NCBI RefSeq assembly: GCF_025118155.1
Contig: NW_026251434.1
Location: 99,219 to 163,218 of the forward strand
Source: Cokeromyces recurvatus
Lineage: Eukaryota > Mucoromycota > Mucoromycetes > Mucorales > Mucoraceae
Reading direction: 5' to 3'
Length of the DNA stretch: 64,000 nucleotides
The notes under the pieces were generated by a model that saw nothing but the letters and a program-made list of their open reading frames with translations, was not told the origin of the DNA and did no database searches. Below, piece after piece: positions 48,481 to 59,454 of the stretch; within the stretch, counting starts at the first letter, position 1, and each line of letters opens with the position of its first letter. Both the position numbers and the translations under genes were made by a program.

Positions 48481-49462
48481 ATTTTTGGTATTGTGAATAA
48501 ATAAACAATATAAAAATAATAAAAAAAAGTAAGTTTCATATTTATTTAAAAAAAAAAAAAAAAAAAATTCTAATTCCGAATAAAAGTTTTCTGTAGCCAA
48601 TTAAAATGTATTTATATTTTAGACCGGCCCGAAGTTTTTAGCCAAAACGCTGAATCGCTTGATGGTGATTTATCTTTTTTTTTTTTTTTTTTGACTCTAT
48701 TCATTTATTTATTATGATTTTTTTTTTTTGCTATCATAGTGTGGCTAATTGAAAACTCTCATAAAAAGAATAAAAAAAGAGAAGAATCTTATTTATTTAT
48801 TTTTTAAGTTATGAAAAGTCTTGGCTCTTTATCATTGTTTTCAGTTTTTCTTTTTTTAAAAAAAAACTATTTGGAAAACAGAGATAACTTTAACAGTAAC
48901 TCAGAAAGAATAAATTAAAGCCCAGAAGTAATAAGACATGTAAAGGATTTTTTTTTGAATAATTTCACGCTTTTGATATTTTGAAAAGTTGCTTATTGTT
49001 ATAATTGCCCATTCATTCTCTCTTTACAACAATAAATAAGGTGAACGCTTTTTATACATTGTGTTTATATAATGAGTTCACATGCAATTTTTATTAATTA
49101 AATTCACATTCTATAAAGATCTTTCTTCTTGTTGCAATAATGTTCTAAAATTGTATGAAAAAGTAAATATAACACGCTTATCTATTGTAGTAAGTATAGT
49201 ACATATTCTCTTCAAAGACTATGTTTATAATGATTTGAAATAATAAAATGTACAATAAGAGAAACCTACTACTGATAAAAGGTGGTTATTTATACTTTTT
49301 TCTTTTCTTTTCTTAAACATGATTATGTAATACATTATTTTATTATCGTATTTGCACATCATTATGATAACATGTATAATATAGTTTTGTATTAAACATT
49401 AAAAAGAAACAAAAAAGAAAAAAAAAAGGATACGAGAGAGAGTAAGGGAATAATAATATACG

Positions 49463-49506
<44 letters not shown>
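48481..49506. other. Intergenic, nothing recognised
   Basis: 1.0 kb with T-runs, including a T44 tract at 49465-49508 that directly abuts the stop codon of the next minus-strand gene. No gene. Confidence 0.5.
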
Positions 49507-49512
<6 letters not shown>

Positions 49513-50737
49513 AGTAATTTGTACTTTAAGAGCACCCGAGTTGCTATCTGCAGCCTTTTCAAAAGCTTGAAGAGCATTGTTGAAATCAAAAGTGTCAGTA
49601 ATTAAATGTTTAATATCTAAAATACCACTTGCTAACAAAGCAATAGCTCGAGGATATGTATGATGATATCTGATGAAGAAATAGATAGAGTAAGTCTTAT
49701 TATCTATTCTATCATGTAGTTAGTTAGTACCTGAATAATCCTCTAATATCAACTTCACGCATTGCAAAATTATTAACAGGAATTGTTTGATCGTTTTTAC
49801 CAACACCTACTAAACAACAGGTACCCGCATCACGTGTGGCCATGATAGCTGTTCTGAAGGAACTTTCAACACCTGTACATTCCAAACTATATTCAGCACC
49901 TTCTTCTTCGCCTGCTGGGGAAAATAAGGCACGTACTTCCTTGACAGTTTCCAACTCCGGCTTTGTAGGATTTACTTTATAAGTAAAAGTAGCTCCCATC
50001 TTTTTAGCATAATCCAAACGATGTTGTTGAACATCGGTGATTGCAATTGGATAAACACCTGTCGCCTTTGCCACTGCTAATACTAAAAGACCAATCGGGC
50101 CACTACCGGTGATGAGTAATGATTTCCCAAATTTGACACCTACACGATCCAAGGCAGCTATAGCGACAGATAAAGGTTCTAAAAGAGCACCTTCACCATA
50201 ACTGATAGATTCAGGAATCTTATGTAACCAACGAGCAGGATGAGTGATATATCTTGCTAATTGACCATCATAAGGAGGAGTAGACTTGAAGATAACATCT
50301 GGACAAAGATGGTATCTACCATTCATACATTGAGTACATTGAGAGCAAGGGATACCACTATATTATTTTTAGCATATTTTGATATATACATATATATACA
50401 TGTATATATCTGTATAGACTTACGCTTCAATAGCAACACGATCACCTACTTGAAGTGTCGTAACACCTTCTCCCAAGGCAGTAACGACACCAGCACTTTC
50501 ATGTCCCAACAATTGAGGACGACTTACAGGGAAAATACCAATTTCACCATATTTCCATAAATGAACATCTGAACCACAAATACCTGTGCATTTTACCTGT
50601 ACTTGAACATGGCCTGCTTCAGGCTCTGGAATAGGAATCTCAACTAATCTAAGATCATCTTTCTTTTCAAGAAGAACCCCTTGATTCATAGTATCCTTTG
50701 TAGGAATTGTATAGTCACTTGTAGGAGCAATAGACAT
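49507..50737 (-). CDS. Zinc-dependent polyol dehydrogenase (sorbitol/xylitol/arabinitol type)
   Basis: Three exons, 50737-50424, 50357-49731 and 49669-49507, encode 367 aa of the medium-chain dehydrogenase superfamily. The catalytic zinc site is in CTGICGSDVHLW and GHESAGVV. The structural zinc site is the four Cys of CSQCTQCMNGRYHLC. The Rossmann fold is GSGPIGLLVLAVAKATG followed by ITDVQQHRL, whose Asp predicts NAD+ preference. Closest by pattern are fungal xylitol dehydrogenase (D-xylulose reductase), L-arabinitol 4-dehydrogenase and sorbitol dehydrogenase, which oxidise sugar alcohols to ketoses. The substrate cannot be decided from sequence alone. The cytosolic location is inferred from the absence of a presequence. 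The stop codon is embedded at the edge of a T44 tract. Confidence 0.92.
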
Positions 50738-50828
50738 AATAATAAAATTTGAAATAGAATCTATATTCAGTCAAGTAAAGAAGAAAAAGAATATATACAA
50801 ATATATGTTTATATATATATATACATAA

Positions 50829-50861
<33 letters not shown>

Positions 50862-51114
50862 CGAAAAAGAAAGAGACTCGAGTCTATTTAATCACTTTAA
50901 AATCATCGTAAAATAAAAAAAAAAAGAAATTCTCCATTAGGTAAATCAACTTTTTTCTTTTATTGGGTAATATTTCCCGAACTAGAACGCAGCATAATTG
51001 TTATAAAGATAATTACACAAAATAGATAAAATTATACAGCAAGAAGATTTATTATTGAAAGACATCGTCTTTATCATTTGTATTTCATTCTAGATTCAAC
51101 ATCATGAATGTATT
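50738..51114. promoter_or_regulatory. Promoter region of the polyol dehydrogenase
   Basis: 377 bp with (AT)n around 50805-50823 and (GA)n at about 50836-50861. No recognised binding site. Confidence 0.45.
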
Positions 51115-51295
51115 TTAAATATTTAAAACTTTTTGAACTGCTTTTAAAACAGTGTCATGAATAGACACATTTGAAGCAATAACACCCTTATTTTTTTCCA
51201 ACGTACGTCCAACAGAAAAATCCAAAGGTTTACCATAAATATCTGTTACTTTACCTCCAGCTTCAGTAACAAGCACATTACCAGAAGCATGATCC

Positions 51296-51327
<32 letters not shown>

Positions 51328-52470
51328 TTGTTTAATATGCATATATAATTTTGTCATGTAAATTCTTACCCAGATCTTTTCAATATAGGTTTTACTTGCA
51401 GGTAAACGTAAATAAATATTAGCATCACCTCTAGCAATAGAACAATATTTAGCTTGACTATCCATACGAACAGGATCACGTGTTATATTTAGTTCTTTTG
51501 CAATTTTGATAGCATCTTCATGACTTGAATGTCCCGCTTCAACAGATTCACAAAATATAGCTTCTTTAGTAGATGAAATATCAGCAAAATGAATAGGTGT
51601 TTCTTTTTCATTTGTAAATGAACGCTAAGAAGAAAAGACCGAAAAAAAAAAAATAAGTATTCAATCTTAGGTGTATCTATTTTACGGCATAATATACCTG
51701 AAATGCACCATATCCACGAACAGCAATAAATAATGACCCACGTTCACTTGATGGAGTTTTATGATCTACAGGTAAATTAGGACAGCCAATAACGCCAAGT
51801 TGAACAATACCATCTACGATTAAAGCCAAACAAATAGCATATTGTCCACCACGTAAGAAACCTTTAGTTCCATCAATAGGATCTAAAGCCCAATGACGAC
51901 CTTGAGAACCACCAGCATAATTACCACGATCAATAGCTTCCAAAATCTATCGTACAAATAAATGAATATAAAAGCTCTCTTTCCTTTTATTTTTATTTTT
52001 ATTTTTACAGGATATATTTACTTGTTGTTCAGAAAGTTTTTCATTCTCATTTAATACGCCGTTTGTTAAAGAAAAGACTTTTTCCCTCAAGATCTTACCA
52101 GCATCACCTTGTAAATCTTTAGAATCTTCTTCACCTACGATTGGATCATTAGGGAAATGCTTTGTAAGATAAGTATTGACAATAGCTTGAGCAGAAAAGT
52201 CAGCAACTGCACCATTTATATATAAATATATGAGTTATCTATTCATACTTGATACAATAGTCCAATTATTATCTTTATTTGCTTACCTGTTACAGGAGAT
52301 TTATCGTTTTTTGTTAAGGTCTCATTAGCAACAAGATGTTGAAAGACAGATTGACAGACTTTACTGGCGGTTAAGACTGCTTGAATGGCAACACTACGTT
52401 CCTTGGAATAATCTAGAATCATATAAGTTGTATACTTTTTATTTATCGCATTTTATTTGTTACCAGACAT
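51115..52470 (-). CDS. MET22: 3'(2'),5'-bisphosphate nucleotidase (Met22/Hal2)
   Basis: Six exons, 52470-52464, 52412-52287, 52206-52022, 51946-51698, 51624-51370 and 51294-51115, encode 333 aa. It hydrolyses PAP/PAPS by-products of sulfate assimilation and is the classic lithium/sodium-sensitive target. Visible are KSPVTVADFSAQAI, VGEEDS, the metal-binding LDPIDGTKGFLRGGQYA, and the C-terminal IWDHASGNVLVTEAGG that completes the lithium-sensitive phosphatase fold. The first coding exon is only 7 nt (ATGTCTG). I accept it because the next exon continues in frame as DYSKERSVAIQAV, as in Met22. The start codon lies 137 bp from the 3' end of a LINE stack, so the promoter is very short or TE-derived. 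Confidence 0.94.
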
Positions 52471-52606
52471 GGCAGAGAATAAACGTCTTTGCTGTGAAAG
52501 AAGATAGATTGATATTTTGTTAGCAGATAGCATCATTTATAGAAGAGATGTGTATTAAATGATTGTTTAGACTCCGCTATTCGGGCCTTTCTATATTTTA
52601 GTATTT

Positions 52607-52825
52607 ACTCTTTGAAATACGATTAAGAAGAATTTTATTTAAAAATTAAAAATGACCAATGAGCACATAGCATTTATATATGCTGTTTTGCCCTGGTCAG
52701 ATCGCTATGGAAAAAAAGGAAAGAAAAACCCTTTTGGGATAAAAGGGAAAATGTTAAAGTATATGTATAAGTGATGATAATTAATTATCAGAAATTCGTT
52801 TTTGTATTGAAAGAAGATGATTGAC
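52607..52825 (-). mobile_element. LINE copy A: 3'-UTR-only, 5'-truncated
   Basis: 219 bp that end (minus strand) in the same terminal 20 bp as copies B and C. They carry the shared 3'-UTR landmarks: ggcaaaac-type motif, purine stretch, ttttatt near the end. No coding sequence is left. It is the copy nearest MET22. Confidence 0.75.
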
Positions 52826-53745
52826 ACTCTTTGAAATACGATTAAAATATGAATTTTATTTATTTATATGTTTTTTTTTTATATTTTTTTTTTTTATGGC
52901 CAGGAGGGCACAGTGCATTTTTCATCTGCGATTTTGCCCGAGCCAGTTCAAGTAGTATATATAAGAAAGAAAAAACCTCTTAAGAGACAAGAGGGAAAAT
53001 GAAAAAAGTATAAAAGTTGATAGTAAAAAAGGAAAAATTCAGCGATTGTGCAGGAGTATGAACACTGTTATTTGAGCAACCAATTCACGAGAGAAGCACC
53101 AGTATCAGTGGGAGGTTCAGGAGGGAGTTTTCCATGGAAGATATGATCCATCTCATGAAGTATTGTACAAATCGTTGGCCATCGAATCGTCCAAGGAGCA
53201 GCAAGGTGTGCGGTTGATGGTTTTTTAGTAGGCAAGAGATTCAGTAAGAAAGAGAGAGGATCTTCGATCGACGTCGGTAATAACAGCCGATGATGCATGT
53301 GGAGACAGATGATGGCATGGTGACGAGTAAAATGTTCGAAAGGGTGATATATACAGGGACGAGGTATACCACCAGGTAGCCATCCAAGACGCCAACGTAT
53401 AACCTGACTGCGTTGGGTTTTGGACATCGGCAACCAAAGGAGAGGATCTAGAGTCAACGTTGGACGACAGGCGGCAAGCAGCTTAGTATTTGGGCCAGTG
53501 CAGAGTGTTTCATGATATTGTTGTAGAAAGTCGTGCTGTAGTCTCTTAAACTTGCTTTTGGTAAGATCATCCAAGTAGCGGGTGCATTCTCTCCATAAAG
53601 AGTTCTTGGTCAGTTTGTACCATTGTGAGTGGCTTGCAGACGTTTCCAAGTGGGGTAGTAATTTGGAGAGCAAAGTATCATCAGGTAATTTCATGGATCG
53701 TACTAGGTATTTTGTTTGGAGTATTATTGATCGGTTCATCATCGA
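52826..53745 (-). mobile_element. LINE copy B: 5'-truncated, C-terminal ORF2 end
   Basis: 920 bp: a 3' UTR of 242 bp plus 225 codons (53742-53068) of the ORF2 C-terminus. These include KLPDDTLLSKLLPHLETS, VIRWRLGWLPGGIPRPCIYH and HAIICLHMHHRLLLPTS, with Cys/His spacing typical of the region after the reverse transcriptase. The protein matches copy C at only about half of positions, so B and C are distinct subfamilies. It begins abruptly where copy C ends. Confidence 0.8.
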
Positions 53746-54060
53746 ACTCTTTGAAATACGATTAAATTCTGAGTTTTATTATTATTATTATTATTTTTTT
53801 TTTTTTTTTTTTTTAAATTTTTTGGCAATGAGCATGTAGCGACGAAATAAATGCGCAATATTGCCCGAGCCAGTTATAGAGGGGAAATAAGAATAAAAAC
53901 CTTCCTAAAGGACAAGAAGGGAAAAAGGAAAACGAGAAGGAAAAAGAAAAGAGCAGTATTTTGGAATTAAGAGAAAATATAAGGGGGAAAAAGCGAAAAA
54001 GTGAGAAGAAACAATTTAAAAAATCAAATAAGACCAAAGTGACCAGGAAGACACACACTA

Positions 54061-56458
54061 TTACTTGGATAACCAATTCAACAGCTTGAGACCAGGGTCG
54101 ATAGGATCAGGAGGAAATTCATCATGGAAGTAGTAATCAAGTTCATGTAGAATTGTACAAAGAATAGGCCATAAAGTATACCAGCTCGTACAATCAGAAG
54201 GACGACGAGGTTTATGTAGTGGAAGCAAGTTGAGGAGGAACGAGATGGGATCTTCGACTGAAGTAGGCATGTAGAGACGATGATGTACATGTAAGCACTC
54301 AATAGCATGTTGCCGGCTCCAATTATGAGACGGATGAAAGATACATTCTTTAGGTTTACCACCCGGTAGCCAGCCAAGTCGCCAACGAAGCACTCGGCTA
54401 CGTTCTGAGGTAGTCATTGGTAAGTAAAGGATGGGATCCAATTCAAGAGTGGGGCGTGAGGAAGACAATAGGAGTGAATTAGTATCTTGACGAAGATTTT
54501 GAAATTGATCATCTAGAAACTTAGCACGAAGAGTGTAGAATTGTTTTCGGTCGAGCGTTGAGATATTTGGTGAGCATAGGTGTGTCCACATTGTAGTTTG
54601 AGTCAATTTATACCAGTGGGAATGACTATTTGAGAGCTGAACATGAGGCAAAAGATGGGCAAGAAGAGTATCTGCTGGTAATTGGGAAGTTCGAAAGAGG
54701 TATTGCGCTTGGAGGACTGCAATACGGGTCTTCATGGATGGTAGGTTGACAAGGTGAAGCATGACTTTCGCCGAAGACCGTGAGTGACCACCAAAGATAC
54801 GTCGAATACATGAATTTTGAAAGGTATCCAGTGCTTTGGTAAGTTTAGCAGAGAGAGGACTAATTGCAAGACCATAATCTAACTGAGAGCGAACCATTTG
54901 ACTATAAAAACGACATGCAAGCAGAGGTGGAAGACCTTTGGAGTTGAGACCAATAGCAGCAAGTTGATTCATAGTGAGAGAGGCTTTATTGATATTATGT
55001 TGGATTAGAGCAGCATAATCAATTAGACCACCAGGTTTTAGAGGAACACCAAGATAAGAAAAGGAGGATTCTTTGGAAATAGCAGTACCATATAATTGAT
55101 ATGGTTGAGGATCATTGGTAGGAGCGACTATGACACATTTTAATGGGTTCCACCGATAACCTAAGGAGTAACTATGAACTTCGCATTGGTGTAGTAAAGA
55201 AGCGAGTTTCTCAGGGGAGGCAATAAGGACGACATCATCAGCATAGAGTAGACAATTAAGGGACGGTACAAATGTAGTAACTACATCAGTAGTGGAGGAG
55301 TCATTGAGTTGGTGTGGTAACCTCAAACGAGCTGGAAGTTGGTTGATATAGATTGAATATAGGAACGGAGAGAGAATAGACCCTTGTAAGACGCCAGTGA
55401 CAGGAGAGAAACGATACGATATATGATTATCAAGAAGAACTTCAATTTGAACCTGATCAAAGAGATTTTTGAGAACTCCAAGCAAAGCCGGGCAGAGATG
55501 AGGTTGAAGCACTTCCCAAATATAGGAGCGATCAACAGTATCATACGCTGATTTGATATCTAAAAAAGCAAGAGTAGGGAAACAATTGTGGTTACGCCGA
55601 AGAATAGAGCAGATCTCGACAAGACAATGAACTTGATCAAGAGAGCTACGAGATTCACGAAATCCGCCTTGAGCAATATCAAGAGTAGGGGATTGATCTA
55701 ATAGGCTAGGGTACAAACATTTTTCAAATAATTTACGAAAAATAGATGTCAAGCTAATTGGTCTAAAGTTCCCTGGGTCACTTTTGGAGCCTTTCTTGTG
55801 TATCGGTACTACCTGTGCAACTCGCCATGATAGTGGAGTATAGGACCATTGCCAGCAGGTGCGAAAGAGATGTAGAAGCTGGGGAACCAAAGTGTGAATA
55901 GGGTAATAACATTTCCGTTTGTATGTGATCAACACCAGGAGCTTTTTTACGAGGCAGTTGTTTTAGAGTCTCATGAATTTGTTCAGATGAGAAGGGACAA
56001 AGATTTAAATTAAAAGGAAGACCACTAGTTATAGGAGAAGATGAACCCAAATTAGATGGTGAAGTGAGGAGTTGCCCGGCATAGATACTTTGAAGATGGT
56101 CGGCCATAACGTCAGCCGGAGCACGGTTAATATCTGGATCTGGTGAGAAGGAAGGCTTTACCGATCTGTTTTTACGAATTCTGCTGAATCGCGCAATTGC
56201 TTTAGTATACTCGCCTTTAGACATCTTGTCGCAAAATTGTCTCCAAGTTTCTCTACGCCGTTGTTGAAATAGTCGTTGCAGTAAAGCACTAGTTTCTTGA
56301 TGTTTCAACCAGTAAGTTAAGAAATTCAGTCCATTTGCTTTTCGCCATTTCTTGTAATAGAACTGTTTAAGCTCGAAAGCCGATGTCATTTCAGAGGTCC
56401 AGAACTGTTTTAAAAACACATCAGCAGTAGTATCCTTTTTTCCACAGATTTGATCCAA
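54061..56458 (-). pseudogene. LINE ORF2: reverse transcriptase and C-terminal domain
   Basis: Frame one (56458-55880) carries the linker and reaches KAPGVDHIQTEMLLPYSH. A one-base shift near 55885-55910 moves to the frame that runs to the stop at 54061, starting with WRVAQVVPIHKKGS. RT motifs are intact there: NFRPISLTSIFRKLFEK, LAFLDIKSAYDTVD (catalytic Asp), GVLQGSILSPFLYSIYIN and the catalytic box LLYADDVVLIA. The C-terminal part ends with RWRLGWLPGG then CIFHPSHNWSRQHAIECLH, a Cys/His cluster. A TAG at 56495-56497 lies just upstream in the linker. Function: target-primed reverse transcription of LINE RNA. Confidence 0.9.
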
Positions 56459-56838
56459 CGATTCGTAGATAGTTTGACATAGTGAAGTTGAGAACTAGTC
56501 GATATAAGTACGGGTAGTATCTATATCTTGAAATGTTGTGGCTGAAGAGTCGACTATTCGCATATTTATAGCACTATCATTTGCATACTTAGCTTGGTGC
56601 CTTTCATAGTGATATAATTTTTTTCAGCTTTTTCAATCGCCAGTGTGGACGAGAAACCTCAATGGAAAGGCTATGAGATGAATGAACTTGAGGTAGATGA
56701 AAAGAGAAAGTCATAAAAGTGTGGTTAGAATTTAATAATAGATCGTCTCGAATATTAAGGTCAGGTGTCTCCAAATCAGTATTACTAAGGAAATAATCAA
56801 TGATACTTATACCATAATAAGTATAACTAGTCAGTTGT

Positions 56839-57198
56839 TGTGATATTTCTTTTAAAATATCAAATAAAAAATATTAGAAAATAAAAAAAATAATATTAAA
56901 ACAAAAGAGTCAACGAGACCGAACAACCGTTCTAAAGTCAATTATTTTATTTATGAATTAAATTGATGGGGGTATTTATAAGAATTGTTAGAGAAGTCTG
57001 AGGATAAGATGTGAATCAGAAAAGTGTTGGTTACGACCAAATAAGATATGTTATAGATAATGAAGTGTTAGTAGTTTTAATATTATTTGATGGAGTGGAT
57101 CAAGAGAGTTTCAGAAGAATCTAGATAGAATTCCTCGAATAAATTTATGATCCGCATGTTTAATCAAGAAACATGACATTATAAGTCAGCTCATGACA
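56839..57198 (-). mobile_element. Solo LTR, 360 bp, with 5-bp target duplication
   Basis: On the minus strand it starts TGTCATGAGC and ends AAATATCACA, the TG...CA ends of an LTR. It is flanked on both sides by ACAAC (57199-57203 and 56834-56838 as gttgt). Removing it and one ACAAC restores the LINE endonuclease frame ...LAFGQLTSYTYYGISIIDY. No internal retrotransposon sequence remains, so it arose by LTR-LTR recombination. Two diverged relatives are at 18046 and 30601. Confidence 0.88.
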
Positions 57199-57423
57199 GT
57201 TGTCCAAAAGCCAGCCGTTGGTTCCATAGAATCAAACCATGTGCTTCCATCCAATTGTAAAAGAGATGTCCGCTTGTGTTCCACCAGCTGTCACCAACCA
57301 ATTCGCCAATACGAGAATTGAGGTCACCACATATAATAGTCTTGGTTGTGGAAGGGTAATCCATAGGTAATAGTGAGAGAATTTCTGATATTTGATCTGA
57401 TTTTAAAGAAGGAGGAAGATATA

Positions 57424-59116
57424 CAGTGACTCACAAAAGTGTGGCAATGTTTTATGATTTTTGTCTTTCCTTAATGCACAACATAAATGAATAAAGATAC
57501 ATAAATAAAAGTATCTTTAATGGAAAGTTGATAAAATTTACATTATTTTTATAGCTTCTTAGTCTCATTTACATGCATGAATGTTTATTTCAATAGCGAT
57601 CATGTCATTTTACAAGATTTAGCCATTTTGCTGCATAATAAGTTTTCTTTCTTTATCTATTTTTTTTACAAAAACACCATTTTTTTTATTTTAAATTATA
57701 TTCAATATTTTTATTGAATTAACAAGAAGGTTTACTTCCTATTTAATACCTTTTTTCTCTCAAATTCATTACTAATCTGAACAATATTTGCGTATCATTT
57801 TCATTAACACATAGATCATTACATACATTAGAATGAGACCAATTCCTTACGATAAAAAGATGGATATTTTAGCAAAAATTAATGCTAAGGAGTCTTATAG
57901 GGATATTTCTAAGGCAATGGGTGTGTCAATTAGGACAATTAGCAAAATTGCCAAATAAAATCAAGTTGAGATTAACGTAAAAGAAGGTAGACCAAAGACG
58001 ATTATCCCGTTACTTGGAAGATTGATTGCGCGATCTTTTTATACTGGTCATTTTATCACTGCAGTGGATGCTGCCCGGAACTTACATGGTCAAGGGTATG
58101 ATATTTCCACACAAACCATTCGCAGATTCCTAAAATCGTCCGACTTTGATTCGAAGATTAAGAAATCTGCATTACCATTGACAAATGAGCGTAGACGAAA
58201 TCGTCTAAAATGGGCCAAAGCTCATAGAAACTGGACGGTTGAGGATTGGAAAAAGGTCGTCTTTAGTGACGAAACAAAAATCAATCGTTTGGGTTCTGAT
58301 GGAAAGCAATGGACATGGGTTAAAAAGGGTGAACCTCTAAAAGACCGTAACGTCAACTTTAAGTACAAAGGTGGGGATGGAAGCTTAATGTTATGGAGTT
58401 GTTTCACACAACATGGTCTTGGTTTTATTGCCAAGATTGAGGGCGGGATGGACTCGTAATCATATTGTGAAATATTAAAAGGTGACTTTATGGAGACGCT
58501 CAAGGATCATGGCCTTTGTAAGAAAGATGTAATCCTTCAACAAGACAATGATTCAAAGCATACATCCAAATATACAAGAAATTGGTTCAAAAGAAATAAA
58601 ATAAATGTCCTTGAATGGCCATTATACTCATCTGATCTAAATCCAATTGAAAACCTTTGGTTTTATTTGAAGTGCAAGCTTGCTGCCTATGATAGGCCAC
58701 CAAAAAACATGGATGAGTTATGGGAGCGAGTTGCTGATGTTTGGTACCATAAAGTTACAGCCGAACTATGCTTAAAACACATAGAAAGTACACTAAGATG
58801 TGTTGAAGCAGTAATTAAAGCAAAAGGTGGTGCTATCAAGTACTAAACATAAAAGGTACGTTCTTCATTTCATTTTTCAATAAGCTATTGGCATTAAATT
58901 TTTATACGTATAACTTTTAATATTATTTTTTCAAATAAAACATTATATAATGAATATATGCTATAAGTATCATTAAAAAGAGGCAACTTCTGTCTTTCTG
59001 CTAGTATCTAGTATATACTACAGAGTACTTTACTTAATAAATAGACGATTTGTTATTGCGAATTTGCATAAATTACTTAAAGTTTCGAAACATTGCCACA
59101 CTTTTGTGAGTCACTG
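57424..59116 (+). mobile_element. Tc1/mariner-like DNA transposon, 1693 bp
   Basis: Terminal inverted repeats of 29 bp are identical at both ends and begin CAGTGACTCACAAAAGTGTG. They are flanked by TA duplications at 57422-57423 and 59117-59118. A single transposase frame lies inside. The insertion sits in the LINE endonuclease domain; excising it and one TA gives the continuous reading LLIHCLYLPPSLKSDQ. Identical repeats point to a fairly recent insertion. Confidence 0.93.
57833..58846 (+). pseudogene. Tc1-like transposase with two in-frame TAA stops
   Basis: One reading frame of 338 codons spans the whole transposase with no frameshift. It has an N-terminal HTH (ESYRDISKAMGVSIRTISKI), a second HTH region, then the DDE core: VVFSDETKINRLGSDGKQW (first Asp), ILQQDNDSKHTSKYTRNWF (second Asp) and LYSSDLNPIENLWFYLK (third acidic region). 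Two TAA codons interrupt it, at 57956-57958 (after SKIAK) and 58457-58459 (after GGMDS). It would insert the element at TA. As it stands it cannot make a full-length protein. Confidence 0.93.
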
Positions 59117-59454
59117 TAAGCAGTGAATTAATAATTTAGGATTTATAATGATTGATAATGTAAACTTAGCCAATAATGGATTGGCATGATTGATATGATG
59201 AATTGGAGGTTTGAAGTCCAGATTAACAAGGAGAGCTAAACCAAGTTGACCACGATATCGATTATAGGAGTTCACCGGAATACCATAGGTATAGAATTGT
59301 TTCCAAGAGGGAATTGGATATTTGTTGGAAGATAGTAGCCATGTTTCAGTAATAAAGAGTAAAGATGACTTTTTAGCAATATTTAACACAGGATAAATAT
59401 ATTGTTTAGGGAGACCAGTAGCATTAAAAAGTGATATTCTCAATGGAAGACCAC

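Noticed and set aside
48481..48600. N-terminal extension of the VTT-domain protein from an ATG at 48600
   Set aside because: It would translate an A/T homopolymer as poly-Phe; the ATG at 48480 begins a normal cytosolic N-terminus.
57956..58459. Reading the two TAA codons of the Tc1 transposase as recoded Gln
   Set aside because: Host genes in the window end at TAA and use it normally; decay is the simple explanation.
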